In this document: positions 38,267 to 52,905 of the stretch, piece after piece
How positions within the stretch are numbered: position 1 is the stretch's first letter
How the letters are laid out: each line of letters opens with the position of its first letter
Assembly (NCBI GenBank): GCA_963556195.1
Contig: CAUVYP010001193.1
Coordinates: 1 to 64,000, forward strand
Length of the DNA stretch: 64,000 nucleotides
Origin: Sepiola atlantica
Lineage: Eukaryota; Mollusca; Cephalopoda; Sepiida; Sepiolidae
Reading direction: 5' to 3'
Program-made: the position numbers and the translations under genes
Notes under the pieces: model-generated
Database searches by the model: none
Told to the model about the DNA's origin: nothing
The model's input: the letters and a program-made list of their open reading frames with translations, nothing else

Positions 38267-39330
38267 GTTATAAAGCGTAAACCTGATGAAATCTAGTGAA
38301 AATCGACTCGCACAACGTGTTTTTCATTAGTTATTCACGTATATCGTTTACACAAACATCCACATTCGAAAGTCATAATTCCATGTTGTAAAGCGTAAAC
38401 CTGATGAAATCTAGTGAAAATTGACTCGCACAACGTGTTTTTCATTAGTTATTCACGAATATCGTTTACACAAACATCCACATTCGAAAGTCATAATTCC
38501 ATGTTATAAAGCGTAAACCTGATGAAATCTAGTGAAAATCGACTCGCACAACGTGTTTTTCATTAGTTATTCACGAATATCGTTTACACAAACATCCACA
38601 TTCGAAAGTCATAATTCCATGTTGTAAAGCGTAAACCTGATGAAATCTAGTGAAAATCGTCTCGCACAACGTGTTTTTTCACTCAGTTATACACGAATAT
38701 CGTTTACACAAACATCCACATTCAAAAGTCATAATTCCATGTTATAAAGCGTAAACCTGATGAAATCTAGTGAAAATCGACTCGCACAACGTGTTTTTCA
38801 TTAGTTATTCACGAATATCGTTTACACAAACATCCACATTCGAAAGTCATAATTCCATGTTGTAAAGCGTAAACCTGATGAAATCAAGTGAAAATCGTCT
38901 CGCACAACGTGTTTTTACTCAGTTATTCACGAATATCGATTAGACAAACATCCACATTCTAAATTCATAAATCCATGTTGTAAAGCGTAAACCTGATGAA
39001 ATCTAGTGAAAATCGTCTCGCACAACGTGTTTTTCATTAGTTTTTCACGAATATCGATTACACGCACATCCACATTAGAAAGTCATAATTCCATGTTGTA
39101 AAGCGTAAACCTGATGAAATCTAGTGAAAATCGTCTCGCACAACGTGTTTTTCATTAGTTTTTCACGAATATCGATTACACGCACATCCACATTAGAAAG
39201 TCATAATTCCATGTTGTAAAGCGTAAACCTGATGAAATCAAGTGAAAATCGTCTCGCACAACGTGTTTTTACTCAGTTATTCACGAATATCGTTTACACA
39301 AACATCCACATTCAAAAGTCATAATTCCAT
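38267..39330 (+). repeat. 11-monomer HOR, first array, partial unit 2 (9 monomers)
   Basis: Repeats the first nine monomers of the unit at 36,967 (1,064 bp) and then gives way to an R monomer where the T-A pair is expected. The third monomer starts gttataaag instead of gttgtaaag, as in the second array at 60,206. Confidence 0.88.
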
Positions 39331-39804
39331 GTTGTAAAGCGTAAACCTGATGAAATCAAGTGAAAATCGACGCGCACAACGTGTTTTTCATTAGTTATTC
39401 ACGTATATCGTTTACACAAACATCCACATTCGAAAGTCATAATTCCATGTTGTAAAGCGTAAACCTGATGAAATCTAGTGAAAATCGTCTCGCCATTCGT
39501 GTTTTTCATTAGTTTTTCACGAATATCGATTACACGCACATCCACATTAGAAAGTCATAATTCCATGTTGTAAAGCGTAAACCTGATGAAATCTAGTGAA
39601 AATCGTCTCGCACAACGTGTTTTTTCACTCAGTTATACACGAATATCGTTTACACAAACATCCACATTCAAAAGTCATAATTCCATGTTATAAAGCGTAA
39701 ACCTGATGAAATCTAGTGAAAATCGACTCGCACAACGTGTTTTTCATTAGTTATTCACGGATATCGTTTACACAAACATCCACATTCGAAAGTCATAATT
39801 CCAT
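39331..39804 (+). repeat. Four-monomer linker R-M-H-G
   Basis: Four monomers (R, M, H at 39,619, G) connect the first 11-monomer array to the second. H spacing falls out of step here: 946 and 1,064 bp instead of 1,300. This shows a deletion or a splice between different HOR phases. Confidence 0.85.
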
Positions 39805-41104
39805 GTTGTAAAGCGTAAACCTGATTAAATCAAGTGAAAATCGACGCGCACAACGTGTTTTTCATTAGTTATTCACGAATATCGTTTACACAAACATCCA
39901 CATTCGAAAGTCATAATTCCATGTTGTAAAGCGTAAACCTGATGAAATCAAGTGAAAATCGTCTCGCACAACGTGTTTTTACTCAGTTATTCATGAATAT
40001 CGATTAGACAAACATCCACATTCTAAATTCATAAATCCATGTTGTAAAGCGTAAACCGTATGAAATCTAGTGAAAATCGTCTCGCCATTCGTGTTTTTCA
40101 TTAGTTTTTCACGAATATCGATTACACGCACATCCACATTAGAAAGTCATAATTCCATGTTGTAAAGCGTAAACCGTATGAAATCAAGTGAAAATCGTCT
40201 CGCACAACGTGTTTTTACTCAGTTATTCACGAATATCGTTTACACAAACATCCACATTCAAAAGTCATAATTCCATGTTATAAAGCGTAAACCTGATGAA
40301 ATCTAGTGAAAATCGACTCGCACAACGTGTTTTTCATTAGTTATTCACGTATATCGTTTACACAAACATCCACATTCGAAAGTCATAATTCCATGTTGTA
40401 AAGCGTAAACCTGATGAAATCTAGTGAAAATTGACTCGCACAACGTGTTTTTCATTAGTTATTCACGAATATCGTTTACACAAACATCCACATTCGAAAG
40501 TCATAATTCCATGTTGTAAAGCGTAAACCTGATGAAATCTAGTGAAAATCGACTCGCACAACGTGTTTTTCATTAGTTATTCACGAATATCGTTTACACA
40601 AACATCCACATTCGAAAGTCATAATTCCATGTTGTAAAGCGTAAACCTGATGAAATCTAGTGAAAATCGTCTCGCACAACGTGTTTTTTCACTCAGTTAT
40701 ACACGAATATCGTTTACACAAACATCCACATTCAAAAGTCATAATTCCATGTTATAAAGCGTAAACCTGATGAAATCTAGTGAAAATCGACTCGCACAAC
40801 GTGTTTTTCATTAGTTATTCACGAATATCGTTTACACAAACATCCACATTCGAAAGTCATAATTCCATGTTGTAAAGCGTAAACCTGATGAAATCAAGTG
40901 AAAATCGTCTCGCACAACGTGTTTTTACTCAGTTATTCACGAATATCGATTAGACAAACATCCACATTCTAAATTCATAAATCCATGTTGTAAAGCGTAA
41001 ACCTGATGAAATCTAGTGAAAATCGTCTCGCACAACGTGTTTTTCATTAGTTTTTCACGAATATCGATTACACGCACATCCACATTAGAAAGTCATAATT
41101 CCAT
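39805..41104 (+). repeat. 11-monomer HOR, second array, unit 1 (1,300 bp)
   Basis: The order is R, Q (attcatgaat at 39,989), M with cgtatg, P, T, L, A, H (40,683), A, Q, N. It shares the T-L-A-H-A-Q-N core with the 36,967 unit but replaces N-P-T-A by R-Q-M-P. A private change gattaaatcaag lies near 39,825. Confidence 0.9.
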
Positions 41105-42404
41105 GTTGTAAAGCGTAAACCTGATGAAATCAAGTGAAAATCGACGCGCACAACGTGTTTTTCATTAGTTATTCACGAATATCGTTTACACAAACATCCA
41201 CATTCGAAAGTCATAATTCCATGTTGTAAAGCGTAAACCTGATGAAATCAAGTGAAAATCGTCTCGCACAACGTGTTTTTACTCAGTTATTCATGAATAT
41301 CGATTAGACAAACATCCACATTCTAAATTCATAAATCCATGTTGTAAAGCGTAAACCGTATGAAATCTAGTGAAAATCGTCTCGCCATTCGTGTTTTTCA
41401 TTAGTTTTTCACGAATATCGATTACACGCACATCCACATTAGAAAGTCATAATTCCATGTTGTAAAGCGTAAACCGTATGAAATCAAGTGAAAATCGTCT
41501 CGCACAACGTGTTTTTACTCAGTTATTCACGAATATCGTTTACACAAACATCCACATTCAAAAGTCATAATTCCATGTTATAAAGCGTAAACCTGATGAA
41601 ATCTAGTGAAAATCGACTCGCACAACGTGTTTTTCATTAGTTATTCACGTATATCGTTTACACAAACATCCACATTCGAAAGTCATAATTCCATGTTGTA
41701 AAGCGTAAACCTGATGAAATCTAGTGAAAATTGACTCGCACAACGTGTTTTTCATTAGTTATTCACGAATATCGTTTACACAAACATCCACATTCGAAAG
41801 TCATAATTCCATGTTGTAAAGCGTAAACCTGATGAAATCTAGTGAAAATCGACTCGCACAACGTGTTTTTCATTAGTTATTCACGAATATCGTTTACACA
41901 AACATCCACATTCGAAAGTCATAATTCCATGTTGTAAAGCGTAAACCTGATGAAATCTAGTGAAAATCGTCTCGCACAACGTGTTTTTTCACTCAGTTAT
42001 ACACGAATATCGTTTACACAAACATCCACATTCAAAAGTCATAATTCCATGTTATAAAGCGTAAACCTGATGAAATCTAGTGAAAATCGACTCGCACAAC
42101 GTGTTTTTCATTAGTTATTCACGAATATCGTTTACACAAACATCCACATTCGAAAGTCATAATTCCATGTTGTAAAGCGTAAACCTGATGAAATCAAGTG
42201 AAAATCGTCTCGCACAACGTGTTTTTACTCAGTTATTCACGAATATCGATTAGACAAACATCCACATTCTAAATTCATAAATCCATGTTGTAAAGCGTAA
42301 ACCTGATGAAATCTAGTGAAAATCGTCTCGCACAACGTGTTTTTCATTAGTTTTTCACGAATATCGATTACACGCACATCCACATTAGAAAGTCATAATT
42401 CCAT
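41105..42404 (+). repeat. 11-monomer HOR, second array, unit 2 (1,300 bp)
   Basis: Matches 39,805-41,104 at 1,300 bp: attcatgaat 41,289, H 41,983. From 41,223 this unit is also the beginning of the A' copy, so the 11-monomer HOR and the large duplication overlap. The tandem match ends where the next R monomer reads cacgtatatcg instead of cacgaatatcg. Confidence 0.9.
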
Positions 42405-45238
42405 GTTGTAAAGCGTAAACCTGATGAAATCAAGTGAAAATCGACGCGCACAACGTGTTTTTCATTAGTTATTCACGTATATCGTTTACACAAACATCCA
42501 CATTCGAAAGTCATAATTCCATGTTGTAAAGCGTAAACCTGATGAAATCTAGTGAAAATCGTCTCCCCATTCGTGTTTTTCATTAGTTTTTCACGAATAT
42601 CGATTACACGCACATCCACATTAGAAAGTCATAATTCCATGTTGTAAAGCGTAAACCGTATGAAATCTAGTGAAAATCGTCTCGCACAACGTGTTTTTCA
42701 TTAGTTATTCACGGATATCGATTACACGCACATCCACATTAGAAAGTCATAATTCCATGTTGTAAAGCGTAAACCTGATGAAATCAAGTGAAAATCGACG
42801 CGCACAACGTGTTTTTCATTAGTTATTCACGTATATCGTTTACACAAACATCCACATTCGAAAGTCATAATTCCATGTTGTAAAGCGTAAACCTGATGAA
42901 ATCAAGTGAAAATCGTCTCGCACAACGTGTTTTTACTCAGTTATTCACGAATATCGATTAGACAAACATCCACATTCAAAAGTCATAATTCCATGTTATA
43001 AAGCGTAAACCTGATGAAATCTAGTGAAAATCGACTCGCACAACGTGTTTTTCATTAGTTATTCACGAATATCGTTTACACAAACATCCACATTCGAAAG
43101 TCATAATTCCATGTTATAAAGCGTAAACCTGATGAAATCTAGTGAAAATCGTCTCGCACAACGTGTTTTTCATTAGTTTTTCACGAATATCGATTACACG
43201 CACATCCACATTAGAAAGTCATAATTCCATGTTGTAAAGCGTAAACCGTATGAAATCAAGTGAAAATCGTCTCGCACAACGTGTTTTTACTCAGTTATTC
43301 ACGAATATCGTTTACACAAACATCCACATTCGAAAGTCATAATTCCATGTTGTAAAGCGTAAACCTGATGAAATCTAGTGAAAATCGACTCGCACAACGT
43401 GTTTTTCATTAGTTATTCACGTATATCGTTTACACAAACATCCACATTCGAAAGTCATAATTCCATGTTGTAAAGCGTAAACCTGATGAAATCTAGTGAA
43501 AATCGTCTCGCACAACGTGTTTTTTCACTCAGTTATACACGAATATCGTTTACACAAACATCCACATTCAAAAGTCATAATTCCATGTTATAAAGCGTAA
43601 ACCTGATGAAATCAAGTGAAAATCGTCTCGCACAACGTGTTTTTACTCAGTTATTCACGTATATCGTTTACACAAACATCCACATTCGAAAGTCATAATT
43701 CCATGTTGTAAAGCGTAAACCTGATGAAAGCTAGCGAAAATCGTCTCGCACAACGTGTTTTTCATTAGTTTTTCACGAATATTGATTACACGCACATCCA
43801 CATTAGAAAGTCATAATTCCATGTTGTAAAGCGTAAACCTGATGAAATCAAGTGAAAATCGTCTCGCACAACGTGTTTTTACTCAGTTATTCACGAATAT
43901 CGATTAGACAAACATCTACAATCGAAAGTCATAATTCCATGATGTAAAGCGTAAACCTGATGAAATCTAGTGAAAATTGACTCGCACAACGTGTTTTTCA
44001 TTAGTTATTCACGAATATCGTTTACACAAACATCCACATTAGAAAGTCATAATTCCATGTTGTAAAGCGTAAACCTGATGAAATCAAGTGAAAATCGACG
44101 CGCACAACGTGTTTTTCATTAGTTATTCACGTATATCGTTTACACAAACATCCACATTCGAAAGTCATAATTCCATGTTGTAAAGCGTAAACCTGATGAA
44201 ATCTAGTGAAAATCGTCTCGCCATTCGTGTTTTTCATTAGTTTTTCACGAATATCGATTACACGCACATCCACATTAGAAAGTCATAATTCCATGTTGTA
44301 AAGCGTAAACCTGATGAAATCAAGTGAAAATCGTCTCGCACAACGTGTTTTTCATTAGTTATTCACGAATATCGTTTACACAAACATCCACATTCGAAAG
44401 TCATAATTCCATGTTGTAAAGCGTAAACCTGATGAAATCAAGTGAAAATCGTCTCGCACAACGTGTTTTTCATTAGTTATTCACGAATATCGTTTACACA
44501 AACATCCACATTCGAAAGTCATAATTCCATGTTGTAAAGCGTAAACCTGATGAAATCAAGTGAAAATCGACGCGCACAACGTGTTTTTCATTAGTTATTC
44601 ACGAATATCGTTTACACAAACATCCACATTAGAAAGTCATAATTCCATGTTGTAAAGCGTAAACCTGATGAAATCAAGTGAAAATCGTCTCGCACAACGT
44701 GTTTTTACTCAGTTATTCACGAATATCGATTAGACAAACATCTACAATCGAAAGTCATAATTCCATGATGTAAAACGTAAACCTGATGAAATCTAGTGAA
44801 AATCGACTCGCACAACGTGTTTTTCATTAGTTATTCACGAATATCGTTTACACAAACATCCACATTCGAAAGTCATAATTCCATGTTGTAAAGCGTAAAC
44901 CTGATGAAATCAAGTGAAAATCGTCTCGCACAACGTGTTTTTACTCAGTTATTCACGTATATCGATTAGACAAACATCCACATTCTAAATTCATAAATCC
45001 ATGTTGTAAAGCGTAAACCTGATGAAATCTAGTGAAAATCGTCTCGCACAACGTGTTTTTCATTAGTTTTTCACGAATATCGATTACACGCACATCCACA
45101 TTAGAAAGTCATAATTCCATGTTGTAAAGCGTAAACCTGATGAAATCAAGTGAAAATCGACGCGCACAACGTGTTTTTCATTAGTTATTCACGTATATCG
45201 TTTACACAAACATCCACATTAGAAAGTCATAATTCCAT

Positions 45239-45471
45239 GTTGTAAAGCGTAAACCTGATGAAATCTAGTGAAAATCGACTCGCACAACGTGTTTTTCATT
45301 AGTTTTTCACGAATATCGATTACACGCACATCCACATTAGAAAGTCATAATTCCAAAAAAAGCGTAAACCGTATGAAATCAAGTGAAAATCGTCTCGCAC
45401 AACGTGTTTTTACTCAGTTATTCACGAATATCGTTTACACAAACATCCACATTCGAAAGTCATAATTCCAT
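45239..45471 (+). repeat. Dimer with A-rich junction, A' copy 1
   Basis: Junction at 45,354. Equivalent to 28,246-28,478 by the left flank (offset 16,993) and to 29,661-29,893 by the right flank (offset 15,578). This is the signature of loss or gain of one HOR unit between them. Confidence 0.92.
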
Positions 45472-46773
45472 GTTATAAAGCGTAAACCTGATGAAATCTA
45501 GTGAAAATCGACTCGCACAACGTGTTTTTCATTAGTTATTCACGTATATCGTTTACACAAACATCCACATTCGAAAGTCATAATTCCATGTTGTAAAGCG
45601 TAAACCTGATGAAATCAAGTGAAAATCGACGCGCACAACGTGTTTTTCATTAGTTATTCACGAATATCGTTTACACAAACATCCACATTCGAAAGTCATA
45701 ATTCCATGTTGTAAAGCGTAAACCTGATGAAATCTAGTGAAAATCGACTCGCACAACGTGTTTTTCATTAGTTATTCACGAATATCGTTTACACAAACAT
45801 CCACATTCGAAAGTCATAATTCCATGTTGTAAAGCGTAAACCTGATGAAATCTAGTGAAAATCGTCTCGCACAACGTGTTTTTTCACTCAGTTATACACG
45901 AATATCGTTTACACAAACATCCACATTCAAAAGTCATAATTCCATGTTATAAAGCGTAAACCTGATGAAATCAAGTGAAAATCGTCTCGCACAACGTGTT
46001 TTTACTCAGTTATTCACGAATATCGATTAGACAAACATCTACAATCGAAAGTCATAATTCCATGATGTAAAGCGTAAACCTGATGAAATCTAGTGAAAAT
46101 TGACTCGCACAACGTGTTTTTCATTAGTTATTCACGAATATCGTTTACACAAACATCCACATTCGAAAGTCATAATTCCATGTTGTAAAGCGTAAACCTG
46201 ATGAAATCAAGTGAAAATCGTCTCGCACAACGTGTTTTTACTCAATTATTCACGAATATCGATTATAGACAAACATCCACATTCTAAATTCATAAATCCA
46301 TGTTGTAAAGCGTAAACCTGATGAAATCTAGTGAAAATCGACTCGCACAACGTGTTTTTCATTAGTTATTCACGAATATCGTTTACACAAACATCCACAT
46401 TCGAAAGTCATAATTCCATGTTGTAAAGCGTAAACCTGATGAAATCTAGTGAAAATCGTCTCGCACAACGTGTTTTTCATTAGTTATTCACGAATATCGT
46501 TTACACAAACATCCACATTCGAAAGTCATAATTCCATGTTGTAAAGCGTAAACCTGATGAAATCAAGTGAAAATCGTCTCGCACAACGTGTTTTTACTCA
46601 GTTATTCACGAATATCGATTAGACAAACATCCACATTCTAAATTCATAAATCCATGTTGTAAAGCGTAAACCTGATGAAATCAAGTGAAAATCGACGCGC
46701 ACAACGTGTTTTTCATTAGTTATTCACGTATATCGTTTACACGCACATCCACATTAGAAAGTCATAATTCCAT

Positions 46774-47006
46774 GTTGTAAAGCGTAAACCTGATGAAATC
46801 TAGTGAAAATCGACTCGCACAACGTGTTTTTCATTAGTTTTTCACGAATATCGATTACACGCACATCCACATTAGAAAGTCATAATTCCAAAAAAAGCGT
46901 AAACCGTATGAAATCAAGTGAAAATCGTCTCGCACAACGTGTTTTTACTCAGTTATTCACGAATATCGTTTACACAAACATCCACATTCGAAAGTCATAA
47001 TTCCAT
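46774..47006 (+). repeat. Dimer with A-rich junction, A' copy 2
   Basis: Junction at 46,889, 1,535 bp after the previous one, as in copy A. It includes the same 13-monomer interval with gattatagac (near 46,262). Confidence 0.92.
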
Positions 47007-48422
47007 GTTATAAAGCGTAAACCTGATGAAATCTAGTGAAAATCGACTCGCACAACGTGTTTTTCATTAGTTATTCACGTATATCGTTTACACAAACATC
47101 CACATTCGAAAGTCATAATTCCATGTTGTAAAGCGTAAACCTGATGAAATCAAGTGAAAATCGACGCGCACAACGTGTTTTTCATTAGTTATTCACGAAT
47201 ATCGTTTACACAAACATCCACATTCGAAAGTCATAATTCCATGTTGTAAAGCGTAAACCTGATGAAATCTAGTGAAAATCGACTCGCACAACGTGTTTTT
47301 CATTAGTTTTTCACGAATATCGATTACACGCACATCCACATTAGAAAGTCATAATTCCATGTTGTAAAGCGTAAACCGTATGAAATCAAGTGAAAATCGT
47401 CTCGCACAACGTGTTTTTACTCAGTTATTCACGAATATCGTTTACACAAACATCCACATTCAAAAGTCATAATTCCATGTTATAAAGCGTAAACCTGATG
47501 AAATCTAGTGAAAATCGACTCGCACAACGTGTTTTTCATTAGTTATTCACGTATATCGTTTACACAAACATCCACATTCGAAAGTCATAATTCCATGTTG
47601 TAAAGCGGAAACCTGATGAAATCTAGTGAAAATTGACTCGCACAACGTGTTTTTCATTAGTTATTCACGAATATCGTTTACACAAACATCCACATTCGAA
47701 AGTCATAATTCCATGTTGTAAAGCGTAAACCTGATGAAATCTAGTGAAAATCGACTCGCACAACGTGTTTTTCATTAGTTATTCACGAATATCGTTTACA
47801 CAAACATCCACATTCGAAAGTCATAATTCCATGTTGTAAAGCGTAAACCTGATGAAATCTAGTGAAAATCGTCTCGCACAACGTGTTTTTCATTAGTTTT
47901 TCACGAATATCGATTACACGCACATCCACATTAGAAAGTCATAATTCCATGTTGTAAAGCGTAAACCGTATGAAATCAAGTGAAAATCGTCTCGCACAAC
48001 GTGTTTTTACTCAGTTATTCACGAATATCGTTTACACAAACATCCACATTCAAAAGTCATAATTCCATGTTATAAAGCGTAAACCTGATGAAATCTAGTG
48101 AAAATCGACTCGCACAACGTGTTTTTCATTAGTTATTCACGTATATCGTTTACACAAACATCCACATTCGAAAGTCATAATTCCATGTTGTAAAGCGTAA
48201 ACCTGATGAAATCTAGTGAAAATTGACTCGCACAACGTGTTTTTCATTAGTTATTCACGAATATCGTTTACACAAACATCCACATTCGAAAGTCATAATT
48301 CCATGTTGTAAAGCGTAAACCTGATGAAATCTAGTGAAAATCGACTCGCACAACGTGTTTTTCATTAGTTATTCACGAATATCGTTTACACAAACATCCA
48401 CATTCGAAAGTCATAATTCCAT

Positions 48423-48530
48423 GTTGTAAAGCGTAAACCTGATGAAATCTAGTGAAAATCGTCTCGCACAACGTGTTTTTACACGAATATCGTTTACACA
48501 AACATCCACATTCAAAAGTCATAATTCCAT
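48423..48530 (+). repeat. 108-bp monomer, deleted H derivative (copy A')
   Basis: Identical by eye to 32,373-32,480 (cgtgtttttacacgaat), at an offset of 16,050 bp. Upstream of it, copy A' has a repeated set of N, P, T, L and A monomers (47.3-47.9 kb) that explains the extra four monomers. The version at 47,606 carries gcggaaacc. Confidence 0.9.
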
Positions 48531-49606
48531 GTTATAAAGCGTAAACCTGATGAAATCTAGTGAAAATCGACTCGCACAACGTGTTTTTCATTAGTTATTC
48601 ACGAATATCGTTTACACAAACATCCACATTCGAAAGTCATAATTCCATGTTGTAAAGCGTAAACCTGATGAAATCAAGTGAAAATCGTCTCGCACAACGT
48701 GTTTTTACTCAGTTATTCACGAATATCGATTAGACAAACATCCACATTCTAAATTCATAAATCCATGTTGTAAAGCGTAAACCTGATGAAATCTAGTGAA
48801 AATCGTCTCGCACAACGTGTTTTTCATTAGTTTTTCACGAATATCGATTACACGCACATCCACATTAGAAAGTCATAATTCCATGTTGTAAAGCGTAAAC
48901 CTGATGAAATCAAGTGAAAATCGACGCGCACAACGTGTTTTTCATTAGTTATTCACGTATATCGTTTACACAAACATCCACATTCGAAAGTCATAATTCC
49001 ATGTTGTAAAGCGTAAACCTGATGAAATCTAGTGAAAATCGTCTCGCCATTCGTGTTTTTCATTAGTTTTTCACGAATATCGATTACACGCACATCCACA
49101 TTAGAAAGTCATAATTCCATGTTGTAAAGCGTAAACCGTATGAAATCTAGTGAAAATCGTCTCGCACAACGTGTTTTTCATTAGTTATTCACGGATATCG
49201 ATTACACGCACATCCACATTAGAAAGTCATAATTCCATGTTGTAAAGCGTAAACCTGATGAAATCAAGTGAAAATCGACGCGCACAACGTGTTTTTCATT
49301 AGTTATTCACGTATATCGTTTACACAAACATCCACATTCGAAAGTCATAATTCCATGTTGTAAAGCGTAAACCTGATGAAATCAAGTGAAAATCGTCTCG
49401 CACAACGTGTTTTTACTCAGTTATTCACGAATATCGATTAGACAAACATCCACATTCAAAAGTCATAATTCCATGTTGTAAAGCGTAAACCTGATGAAAT
49501 CAAGTGAAAATCGACGCGCACAACGTGTTTTTCATTAGTTATTCACGTATATCGTTTACACAAACATCCACATTCGAAAGTCATAATTCCATGTTGTAAA
49601 GCGTAA

Positions 49607-51841
49607 ACCTGATGAAATCAAGTGAAAATCGTCTCGCACAACGTGTTTTTACTCAGTTATTCACCAATATTGATTAAACAAACATCCACATTCTAAATTC
49701 GTAATTCCATGATGTAAAGCGTAAACCAGATGAAATCTAGTGAAAATCGACTCGCACAACGTGTTTTTCATTAGTTATTCACGAATATCGTTTACACAAA
49801 CATCCACATTCAAAAGTCATAATTCCATGTTATAAAGCGTAAACCTGATGAAATCTAGTGAAAATCGACTCGCACAACGTGTTTTTCATTAGTTATTCAC
49901 GGATATCGTTTACACAAACATCCACATTCGAAAGTCATAATTCCATGTTGTAAAGCGTAAACCTGATGAAAGCTAGCGAAAATCGTCTCGCACAACGTGT
50001 TTTTCATTAGTTTTTCAGGAATATTGATTACACAAACATCCACATTCGAAAGTCATAATTCCATGTTGTAAAGCGTAAACCTGATGAAATCAAGTGAAAA
50101 TCGTCTCGCACAACGTGTTTTTACTCAGTTATTCACGAATATCGATTAGACAAACATCCACATTCAAAAGTCATAATTCCATGTTGTAAAGCGTAAACCT
50201 GATGAAATCAAGTGAAAATCGACGCGCACAACGTGTTTTTCATTAGTTATTCACATATATCGTTTACACAAACATCCACATTCGAAAGTCATAATTCCAT
50301 GTTGTAAAGCGTAAAACTGATGAAATCTAGTGAAAATTGACTCGCACAACGTGTTTTTCATTAGTTATTCACCAATATTGATTAAACAAACATCCACATT
50401 CTAAATTCGTAATTCCATGATGTAAAGCGTAAACCAGATAAAATCTAGTGAAAATCGACTCGCACAACGTGTTTTTCATTAGTTATTCACGAATATCGTT
50501 TACACAAACATCCTCATTCAAAAGTCATAATTCCATGTTTAAAAGCGTAAACCTGATGAAATCTAGTGAAAATCGACTCGCACAACGTGTTTTTCATGAG
50601 TTATTCACGAATATCGTTTACACAAACATCCACATTCAAAAGTCATAATTCCATGTTGTAAAGCGTAAACCTGATGAAATCTAGTGAAAATCGACTCGCA
50701 CAATGTGTTTTTCATTAATTATTCACGTATATCGTTTACACAAACATCCACATTCGAAAGTCATAATTCCATGTTGTAAAGCGTCAAACTGATGAAATCT
50801 AGTGAAAATTGCCTCGGCACAACGTGTTTTTCATTAGTTATTCACCAATATTGATTAAACAAACATCCACATTCTAAATTCGTAATTCCATGATGTAAAG
50901 CGTAAACCAGATAAAATCTAGTGAAAATCGACTCGCACAACGTGTTTTTCATTAGTTATTCACGGATATCGTTTACACAAACATCCACATTCGAAAGTCA
51001 TAATTCCATGTTGTAAAGCGTAAACCTGATGAAAGCTAGCGAAAATCGTCTCGCACAACGTGTTTTTCATTAGTTTTTCACGAATATCGATTAGACAAAC
51101 ATCCACATTAGAAAGTCATAATTCCATGTTTAAAAGCGTAAACCGTATAAAATCAAGTGAAAATCGTCTCGCACAACGTGTTTTTACTCAGTTATTCACG
51201 AATATCGTTTACACAAACATCCACATTCAAAAGTCATAATTCCATGTTATAAAGCGTAAACCTGATGAAATCTAGTGAAAATCGACTCGCACAACGTGTT
51301 TTTCATTAGTTATTCACCAATATTGATTAAACAAACATCCACATTCTAAATTCGTAATTCCATGATGTAAAGCGTAAACCAGATGAAATCAAGTGAAAAT
51401 CGACGCGCACAACGTGTTTTTCATTAGTTATTCAGTATTCACGTATATCGTTTACACAAACATCCACATTCGAAAGTCATAATTCCATGTTGTAAAGCGT
51501 AAACCTGATGAAATCTAGTGAAAATCGACTCGCACAACGTGTTTTTCATTAATTATTCACGTATATCGTTTACACAAACATCCACATTCGAAAGTCATAA
51601 TTCCATGTTGTAAAGCGTAAACCTGATGAAATCAAGTGAAAATCGACTTGCACAACGTGTTTTTCATTAATTATTCACGTATATCGTTTACACAAACATC
51701 CACATTCGAAAGTCATAATTCCATGTTGTAAAGCGTAAAACTGATGAAATCTAGTGAAAATTGACTCGCACAACGTGTTTTTCATTAGTTATTCACCAAT
51801 ATTGATTAAACAAACATCCACATTCTAAATTCGTCATTCCA
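49607..51841 (+). repeat. Divergent V/S-rich island in copy A'
   Basis: Equivalent to the island at 33.3-35.0 kb, but extended. It holds V monomers near 49,662, 50,370, 50,842, 51,315 and 51,794, and the same rare forms (gataaaatctag, gtttaaaagcg, caatgtgttttt, gcctcggcac). It also has private ones (gacttgcac, ttcgtcattcc). A chance frame of 66 codons lies at 50,448-50,648. This island probably preserves the longer, less deleted state. Confidence 0.87.
51364..51488 (+). repeat. 125-bp monomer with 7-bp insertion
   Basis: Reads ttattcagtattcacgtat, where ttattcacgtat is normal. The inserted bases nearly repeat the neighbouring tattca, so local slippage is the likely cause. It is the only monomer of this length in the window and lies within the 11 monomers absent from copy A. 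Confidence 0.9.
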
Positions 51842-52905
51842 TGATGTAAAGCGTAAACCTGATGAAATCTAGTGAAAATCGACTCGCACAACGTGTTTTT
51901 CATTAGTTATTCACGGATATCGTTTACACAAACATCCACATTCGAAAGTCATAATTCCATGTTGTAAAGCGTAAACCTGATGAAAGCTAGCGAAAATCGT
52001 CTCGCACAACGTGTTTTTCATTAGTTTTTCAGGAATATTGATTACACAAACATCCACATTCGAAAGTCATAATTCCATGTTGTAAAGCGTAAACCTGATG
52101 AAATCAAGTGAAAATCGTCTCGCACAACGTGTTTTTACTCAGTTATTCACGAATATCGATTAGACAAACATCCACATTCTAAATTCATAAATCCATGTTG
52201 TAAAGCGTAAACCTGATGAAATCTAGTGAAAATCGTCTCGCACAACGTGTTTTTCATTAGTTTTTCACGAATATCGATTACACGCATATCCACATTAGAA
52301 AGTCATAATTCCATGTTGTAAAGCGTAAACCGTATGAAATCAAGTGAAAATCGTCTCGCACAACGTGTTTTTACTCAGTTATTCACGAATATCGTTTACA
52401 CAAACATCCACATTCAAAAGTCATAATTCCATGTTATAAAGCGTAAACCTGATGAAATCTAGTGAAAATCGACTCGCACAACGTGTTTTTCATTAGTTAT
52501 TCACGGAAATCGTTTACACAAACATCCACATTCGAAAGTCATAATTCCATGTTGTAAAGCGTAAACCTGATGAAAGCTAGCGAAAATCGTCTCGCACAAC
52601 GTGTTTTTCATTAGTTTTTCACGAATATCGATTACACAAACATCCACATTCGAAAGTCATAATTCCATGTTGTAAAGCGTAAACCTGATGAAATCAAGTG
52701 AAAATCGTCTCGCACAACGTGTTTTTACTCAGTTATTCACGAATATCGATTAGACAAACATCCACATTCAAAAGTCATAATTCCATGATGTAAAAGCGTA
52801 AACCTGATGAAATCTAGTGAAAATTGACTCGCACAACGTGTTTTTCATTAGTTATTCACGAATATCGTTTACACAAACATCCACATTCGAAAGTCATAAT
52901 TCCAT

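Noticed and set aside
45268..47000. Identical 65-codon frames at 45,268-45,465 and 46,803-47,000
   Set aside because: They are copies of the same chance frame carried by the A' duplication. Identity reflects DNA duplication, not protein constraint.
34162..50648. 66-codon frames at 34,162-34,362 and 50,448-50,648
   Set aside because: The same situation in the divergent island: gataaaatc and gtttaaaagcg variants change the stops. GTG start, satellite on both sides, no independent evidence of coding.
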